Shown one piece after another: positions 59,460-64,000 of a DNA stretch of 64,000 nt. The notes under the pieces were generated by a model. The model was not told the DNA's origin. It saw only the letters and a list, made by a program, of their open reading frames with translations, and ran no database searches. Position numbers and translations under genes: made by a program. The stretch comes from Streptomyces minutiscleroticus (GTDB lineage Bacteria; Actinomycetota; Actinomycetes; Streptomycetales; Streptomycetaceae), in assembly GCF_014650875.1 (NCBI RefSeq), contig NZ_BMVU01000041.1:1-64000 (forward strand), written 5' to 3'. The first letter of the stretch is position 1. Each line of letters starts with the position of its first letter.

Positions 59460-60783
59460 GGAACCTCCTTCAGCGCGGAATTCGTCGGCCGGAGCACCGG
59501 AAAAATGGAGTCACATGAAGGAACCGTCATGCCCTTCCACGGTGAATACCGTGGTAATCGGCGATCGTCTTCCCTGGATCCGCCCACATATGCGACGAGT
59601 GGACGCATCGTCGGACACCAATGCGTTGTTCGGCAGGTCGGTCGCCAAGCGATGACGACGGCGGAAAAGAGGGGATCGGACAACTTCCGGAAAACAAAAC
59701 GGTTTCGACGAGTATACGGATCATTCGACGCGCGGACAGTGAGGACCGGTGTGCCGGCGGAATGGGACACGCATTTCGGCCACGTGGGACGCGCATCGCA
59801 TCCGCGCAGCGGTCGCGCGGTGCGGGCGCCGTGACACACCGGTCGTCCGGCCGCGCCCGGACGGGCCCGGGCGCGGCCGGACGGGCCGGGAGCGGGGTGG
59901 GCGGCATGGGTGCACAAGCTGCGGACCCGGTTGCCGGGACGGCTCGGTGACGACGCAGGCGATGCGCATGTCGTCCGAGGTCGGCGGCGGTGCCCCGCGT
60001 GGCGCGAGAACGGCCGGAATGTGAGGGTCCGCTCGCTCCCGGTCACCTTCCCCGGCGCTCCGGCACCGGACCGGTCGACTCCGGTTGGTCCCGGTGTGCG
60101 AGGTTTCCCCGTTGGCTCCTGCACGGCGACCCGCGAGCCGGCCGTGTCCGGCGTCCCGCCCCCGCTGTGCCACGAAGCGGCCGTGGGCATGGAACCCGCG
60201 GGGGAAGGTCGTGCCTCCGCCGAGGACGGGGCGGAGGCACGATCCCCGCGTTCGGCGCCGTCCCGTGTTTCCGTGGCAAAGCCTGCGGGTTACGGGTTCA
60301 GGACCGCTCTGTTCCTCACCGGGGGTGGGCGGGCGCGGTCGCGACGGTGGTCGCCGAGGAATCCGCCCGGACGTAGCCGCGGGCGCCGGGGAATCGCGAA
60401 GCGGTGTCTTTCCGCAGCCGATCCTGGGGAAAATACCTGTTTTTCTCGGAACGGCGGCACGGGCCGCTGCGTCCGTGTAAGGGAATTCCCTTGCGCGGCT
60501 CATTCGTTTTTCGCGGCGCCGGTGAGTGCGCACCGGATGTGCCGCACGGACCGGGCGGTCCCGTTCTCTCCCCGCGCCGGAACGGCCGGTGAGCCGGCGG
60601 GCGTGCGCACCCGGGCGGGAGGAACACCGCGGCCGAGGGCCGCACGGCCGCATCGGCCGCGCCCGCCGGACGGACCGTCGTCCTCCCGGCGCGAGGCGGC
60701 GTGCGGCCCTCTCCGCGTCGCGCCGGCCCGTCACCGCGGGGCGGCGCGTACCACGTCATCGCGGTGCGGGGCGCAGCACCACG
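59460..60783. other. 1.3-kb gene-free region upstream of the SARP gene
   Basis: No frame shows a domain. The part at 59460-59720 and 60400-60520 is markedly less GC-rich than the genes, with patches such as GGAAAACAAAACGG and CCTGTTTTTCTCGG. It also has a perfect hairpin (60210-60241) and the palindrome AAGGGAATTCCCTT (60479-60492). It may hold the SARP promoter with a long leader, SARP boxes, or a small RNA; none can be proven from sequence alone. Confidence 0.45.
60210..60241. terminator. Isolated 12-bp hairpin in a gene-free region
   Basis: CGTGCCTCCGCC (60210-60221) pairs perfectly with GGCGGAGGCACG (60230-60241) over an 8-base loop. No gene ends within 500 bases, so it either terminates read-through from the dehydrogenase operon (whose 3' end is at 60784) or marks the end of an unannotated transcript. 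Confidence 0.5.
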
Positions 60784-61785
60784 TCACCGCGGGTCGGGGT
60801 GCACCAGAACCTTGCCCGGAGGGAGCGGCGCGGCCGCGGAGAGGAGGGAGACCAGACCTTCGAGGTCCACCTCGGCGGAGACGAGGGCCTCCGCCGCCAA
60901 GGGGTCCTCGCGGTCGGAGAGGAGACGCACCACGGCGTCGAAGTCCTCCTCGGCGGTGCCGTAACTGCCCGCCACCCTGACCGGGCGGCCCTGCCAGGAG
61001 AGGGCGGAGACGGACTCCGAGCGGCGCAGGGCGTCCAGGTCGCAGTCCAGGCCGGGGTGACGGTCCCCGGGCGCGGTGCCGCCGTAGAGGACCAGCAGCC
61101 CGCCCGGCGCCAGGATGCGCCGTGCCACGTCCAGCACGGCGGGCACCACGAAGCTGGTGGCGGCCACGACGACGTCGGCGCTGCGGTCCGGGAGCCGGTC
61201 GAAGGCGTGGACGTCGGTTCCGGCCACACCGGTGCGCCGGACCGCCGCGACGCGCTCGTGCCCGCGGTTGCCCAGCGTCACGCGGGCGCCCGCGCGCCGG
61301 GCGAGCGCGGCGATGAGCACCCCGGCGGTTCCCGCGCCCAGCACCGTCACTGCGGCACCCGCCAGGTCGCCGGCCCGGCGCCCGGCCACCCGGAGACAGT
61401 GGACCGCGCAGGCCAGCGGCTCGGCGAAGACCAGGCGGCGCGCGGGCAGGCCGTCGGGGACGGGCTGGAGCGCCTGCCGGAGGAGGGCGGGCGGTCCCGC
61501 GGCCCACATGCGGTCCGCGAAACCGGTGCCCCGGTCGACCCGGACATTGGGGTCCAGCACCACCCGCGTGCCCTCCGTGAGGCCCGCAACGGTGGACGTC
61601 CGCACCCTGCCGACCAGTTCGTGACCGAACTGGCTCGGCCCGTGGCGGGCGCCGGCGACCTCCTTGAGGTCGGAGCGGCACAGGCCGGCCAGCTCGATGT
61701 CGACCAGGACCGAGGAGGCTCCCGCCGGGCGCGGCGGCGGCGAGGAGCGCAGGAGGGCCCGGCCCTCCTCCAGCGTCACCCGCAT
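60784..61785 (-). CDS. Zinc-type medium-chain dehydrogenase, ValN-like
   Basis: The 333-residue product has ELAGLCRSDLKEV (catalytic-zinc Cys36), GPSQFGHELVGRV (His55, Glu56), FAEPLACAVHCLRV and the NAD(P) fold VTVLGAGTAGVLIAAL. The structural-zinc loop with four Cys is absent; at that place DPNVRVDRGTGFADRMW is found. In validamycin biosynthesis ValN, a zinc-dependent oxidoreductase, reduces valienone; position next to aminotransferase and GT20-like genes suggests a similar cyclitol reduction. The ValN link is inference from context and family. Confidence 0.75.
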   Translation of the reverse strand: MRVTLEEGRALLRSSPPPRPAGASSVLVDIELAGLCRSDLKEVAGARHGPSQFGHELVGRVRTSTVAGLTEGTRVVLDPNVRVDRGTGFADRMWAAGPPALLRQALQPVPDGLPARRLVFAEPLACAVHCLRVAGRRAGDLAGAAVTVLGAGTAGVLIAALARRAGARVTLGNRGHERVAAVRRTGVAGTDVHAFDRLPDRSADVVVAATSFVVPAVLDVARRILAPGGLLVLYGGTAPGDRHPGLDCDLDALRRSESVSALSWQGRPVRVAGSYGTAEEDFDAVVRLLSDREDPLAAEALVSAEVDLEGLVSLLSAAAPLPPGKVLVHPDPR

Positions 61786-61915
61786 GCCACCGCGCCCGCC
61801 CTCGTACGCCGCCCGGCGCCGCGCTCCCGCCGCGCCGCCGGCCGGCCCGCGCCGCAGCGGTCCGGTGCTCCTGGTGTCCGGTGCGTGGGGTCCTCGGTGG
61901 CCGGTCCGCGGTCGT

Positions 61916-63226
61916 TCACGTGATCTCCTCCAGTGCCTCGGCGAAGCGGTCGGCCACCAGGTGGGCCTCGTCGGGGGTCAGGATCAGGGGCGGCCGCAGT
62001 TCGATGGTGCTGCCCTCGCCGTGTTCGGAGACCCGGACGAGCACGCCGTGGTCCTGCAGCGCCCGCTGGTAGGCACGCGCCCGCGCGACGGCCGGGCTGC
62101 CGTCCGGCTCCACGAGCTCCACACCGAGCATCAGCCCGATCCCGCGCACGTCACCGAGGACCGGGCGGTCCCGCTGGAGATCGCGCAGCCGGGTCAGCAG
62201 GACCTCGCCGCTGGCCCTGACGTTCTCCAGGAAGCCGGGCCGGCGCACCACCTCCAGGGTGGCGAGCGCCGCCGCGGCCGAGAGGGTGTGACTGCCGTAG
62301 GTGAAGCCGTGCAGGCCGCGGTCCCAGTCGGCCATGCGCTCCTCGGTGAGGATGGCCGCCATCGGCAGACCGCTGCCGGTGAGCCCCTTGGCGAGCGTCA
62401 TCATGTGCGGCTGGACGCCGAAGTGGTCGGCGGCGAACATGCTGCCCGTACGGCCCAGGCCGGTCTGGATCTCGTCGAAGACCAGCACGATCTCGTGCTC
62501 GTCGCAGAAGCGGCGCAGTTCCTGGAGGTAGCCGTCGGGCGGGACGATGTTGCCGCCCGCGCCGCTGATCGGTTCGATCACCACGCAGGCCACGCTCCCG
62601 GAGCTGGCGTAGGTGATGAAGTCCTCGATCCGCTCGACGCAGAGCATGCCGCAGGTGTCGGGAGTCTGCCGGTAGAAGCAGCGGAAGCAGTAGGGGCCCG
62701 GCACGTGCAGGCCGCCGGGGTAGCGGTAGGGGAACGGCGCGCGCAGCTTGGCCGTCCCGTTCAGGCCCGCCGTCGCGATGCTCTGCCCCAGGTGGGCCCG
62801 GAAGGGCACGATCACGTCGCGCCGCCCGGTGTGCAGCTGGGCCATCTTGATGGCGCCCTCGTTGGCGGTGGAGCCGCTGGAGCTGCGCAGGTTCACCCGG
62901 GTCAGATTGGGCGGGCTGATGGCGGCCAGCTCCTGCATGAGCCGGTCGGTGGGCTCGGTCCGGAAGGAGGAACTGGCGAAGACCAGCCGCTCCGTCTGCT
63001 CGCGGACGGCCGCCATCACCTCCGGGTGCTGGTGGCCGAGCAGCAGGTTGAACGTGCCGGAGACGCAGTCGAGGTACTCGCGTCCCTCGCTGTCCCAGGC
63101 GCGTATCCCCTCGCCGCCCACCAGCGTCGTGTCGCCGAGCCGGTACTGGGACACCTGCTGGGGCGTGGCGTACCGCTCCCCGGCGCCCGGCCTCGCGGGG
63201 GGAAACGGACGGTCAGTGGTGGTCAT
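61916..63226 (-). CDS. Class III PLP aminotransferase, ValM-like role proposed
   Basis: The 436-residue product has YLDCVSGTFNLLLGHQHPEV, the phosphate-binding SSSGSTANEGAIKMA (115-129), EIVLVFDEIQTGLGRTG (Asp251/Glu252) and the Schiff-base Lys280 in TLAKGLTGSG. A Cys cluster C180-x2-C183-x8-C192-x3-C196 recalls the CxxC of GABA-aminotransferases that carries an iron-sulfur cluster. In C7N-aminocyclitol pathways an aminotransferase converts validone-type ketones into validamine. Its ATG lies inside the end of the GT20 gene (14-base overlap), so the two are coupled. Acceptor ketone unknown. Confidence 0.85.
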   Translation of the reverse strand: MTTTDRPFPPARPGAGERYATPQQVSQYRLGDTTLVGGEGIRAWDSEGREYLDCVSGTFNLLLGHQHPEVMAAVREQTERLVFASSSFRTEPTDRLMQELAAISPPNLTRVNLRSSSGSTANEGAIKMAQLHTGRRDVIVPFRAHLGQSIATAGLNGTAKLRAPFPYRYPGGLHVPGPYCFRCFYRQTPDTCGMLCVERIEDFITYASSGSVACVVIEPISGAGGNIVPPDGYLQELRRFCDEHEIVLVFDEIQTGLGRTGSMFAADHFGVQPHMMTLAKGLTGSGLPMAAILTEERMADWDRGLHGFTYGSHTLSAAAALATLEVVRRPGFLENVRASGEVLLTRLRDLQRDRPVLGDVRGIGLMLGVELVEPDGSPAVARARAYQRALQDHGVLVRVSEHGEGSTIELRPPLILTPDEAHLVADRFAEALEEIT

Positions 63227-64000
63227 GGCGTGCTCCGTGGTCGGCGGCGAGGCCGTCGAGCTGTGCCCGCACCCAGGACTCCAGCGTCCAGGGCCGGGCG
63301 GCCTCCCTGCGACGTGCCGCCGAACGGGCCCGCTCCCCGTCGTCCTGCGCCAGTGCGGCACCGATCGCCTCGGCCTGCTCCGCCAGGTCGAAGGGGTTGA
63401 CGGTACGGCAGTACGGGCCGAGGACCTCGGCCGCGCCGCACATCTCGGACAGGATGACGTCGGCGTCGTGCTCGTTGACGAGCGGGGCCTCGAAGGTGCT
63501 GAGGTTCTGGCCGTCGACGGTGGAGTTGAACATCAGCAGGTCGGCCCGGCGGAAGCAGGCGATGGTGTGGTTCACGTCGTTGTCGGTGTGGATGCGCACG
63601 GTGTCCGGTCCGAGCGCGGCGTTGGCCTCGCTCACCGCGGCCTCCACCCGCCGTACGTAGTCGGCGTTGGCGGGCACGTACAGCCGGTTGGGGTTCATCC
63701 GCACGAGCATGCGGACGTCGGCGAGGTCACCGGAGCGGGCGGCCAGGACGAAGGCGCGCACGGCGCGCTCGGCGTTCTTGATGGGGTCGGTGCGGCCGCT
63801 GTGCACGACCAGCCGGTGGCCCGAGGCCCACTCCTCGACGCCCTCGGGCAGCTCCGGCTGCCGGCCGTCCAGCGTGAGCGGGCTGTAGCCGAGCGGCATG
63901 GTGCGCAATTGCGTGCGGTGGCCCTGCCGCTCGACCGTCATCGCCTCCCGGTCGACCCGGGCGTCCGGCAGCAGGTCCGCCACGCAGTCCAGGAAGTTGC
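63213..64000 (-). CDS. GT20 (OtsA/ValL-like) glycosyl- or pseudoglycosyltransferase, 5' part outside window
   Basis: The visible 262 C-terminal residues have the GT-B donor half of trehalose-6-phosphate synthases. VVHSGRTDPIKNAERAVRAF has the Arg and Lys spaced as R262/K267 of E. coli OtsA, and VRIHTDNDVNHTIACFRRAD follows. NSTVDGQNLSTFEAPLVNE has the Asp and Glu of the DGMNL-E motif, but Gln replaces Met and STF replaces VAK. GAAEVLGPYCRTVNPFDLAEQAEAI ends it. The deviations and the aminotransferase/dehydrogenase neighbours favour a VldE/ValL-type enzyme that couples a cyclitol nucleotide to an aminocyclitol phosphate. True trehalose-phosphate synthase is not excluded. Confidence 0.8.
   Translation of the reverse strand, partial: NFLDCVADLLPDARVDREAMTVERQGHRTQLRTMPLGYSPLTLDGRQPELPEGVEEWASGHRLVVHSGRTDPIKNAERAVRAFVLAARSGDLADVRMLVRMNPNRLYVPANADYVRRVEAAVSEANAALGPDTVRIHTDNDVNHTIACFRRADLLMFNSTVDGQNLSTFEAPLVNEHDADVILSEMCGAAEVLGPYCRTVNPFDLAEQAEAIGAALAQDDGERARSAARRREAARPWTLESWVRAQLDGLAADHGARHDHH

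Noticed and set aside
59721..60734. Leftward 337-codon open frame in the gap upstream of the SARP gene
   Set aside because: Composition is Arg/Pro-rich throughout, with no domain or ribosome site; it is a high-GC antisense-type frame.
1..64000. CRISPR arrays, tRNA or rRNA genes
   Set aside because: No regularly spaced repeats longer than 20 bp with unique spacers and no cloverleaf with TTCGA-type T-loop and acceptor pairing were seen; the only tandem units are the three at 9701-9780 and short simple repeats.
63213..64000. Plain trehalose-6-phosphate synthase (otsA)
   Set aside because: Kept only as the alternative: the DGQNL change and the aminotransferase/dehydrogenase operon make a ValL/VldE-type enzyme more likely, though the acceptor half is outside the window.

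Overview
The window is high-GC actinobacterial DNA. Third codon positions are almost all G or C, GTG starts are common, and the genes present are typical of Streptomyces: SARP, HxlR, PadR and MerR regulators, DrrA/DrrB-type ABC exporters, a PIG-L/MshB-like deacetylase and a carbohydrate ABC system with no ATPase of its own. About twelve broken genes and many short, unlinked transcription units point to an accessory, arm-like part of a Streptomyces chromosome.

Left part (1-23.7 kb): mostly single genes. These are the tail of a quinone-type oxidoreductase, a decayed Old Yellow Enzyme fragment, MarR, SMI1/KNR4, an SDR, an HxlR regulator divergent from an alpha/beta hydrolase, a truncated phosphotransferase, a membrane-anchored PAF-acetylhydrolase-like lipase, and a NarL-type two-component pair. 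Next comes a strong promoter with a roughly 470-nt structured leader ahead of a small MerR-like gene. Two secreted lipoproteins and a MerR gene with its own 19-bp-spacer promoter follow. A two-gene operon then encodes what looks like a copper amine oxidase split into an N-terminal-domain protein and a catalytic-domain protein. An SDR remnant, IS630-type transposase debris, a glutaredoxin and a GntR remnant close this part.

Middle part (23.7-46.8 kb): small regulator-plus-enzyme modules, many divergent with visible operators. They are LysR with an FAD monooxygenase and hydrolase, MerR with an ABC exporter, SDR with LysR, a LysR remnant next to an IMPase-like gene and an NADP-binding protein, TetR with an amidase, and an epoxide hydrolase with TetR and a PPOX protein. 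Between them lie decayed genes: an MFS transporter, a HAD phosphatase, an antitoxin, an aldehyde dehydrogenase and a MerR/DJ-1 composite. A LuxR-type protein that has lost its receiver half also lies here.

Right part (46.9-64 kb): a PadR/ATPase/FtsX-type ABC operon lies divergent from an orphan solute-binding protein. A sugar operon follows (GH13 alpha-glucosidase, binding lipoprotein, two permeases, the first with an inserted extracellular beta domain). Convergent to it is a large SARP regulator. After a 1.3-kb gene-free gap, three leftward genes run off the window edge: a zinc-type dehydrogenase, a class III aminotransferase and an OtsA-like GT20 protein. This trio resembles ValN/ValM/ValL of validamycin biosynthesis. 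I infer the edge of a C7N-aminocyclitol (pseudo-oligosaccharide) gene cluster, with the SARP as candidate regulator and the sugar operon as possible carrier machinery. The trio is the most interesting part of the window.
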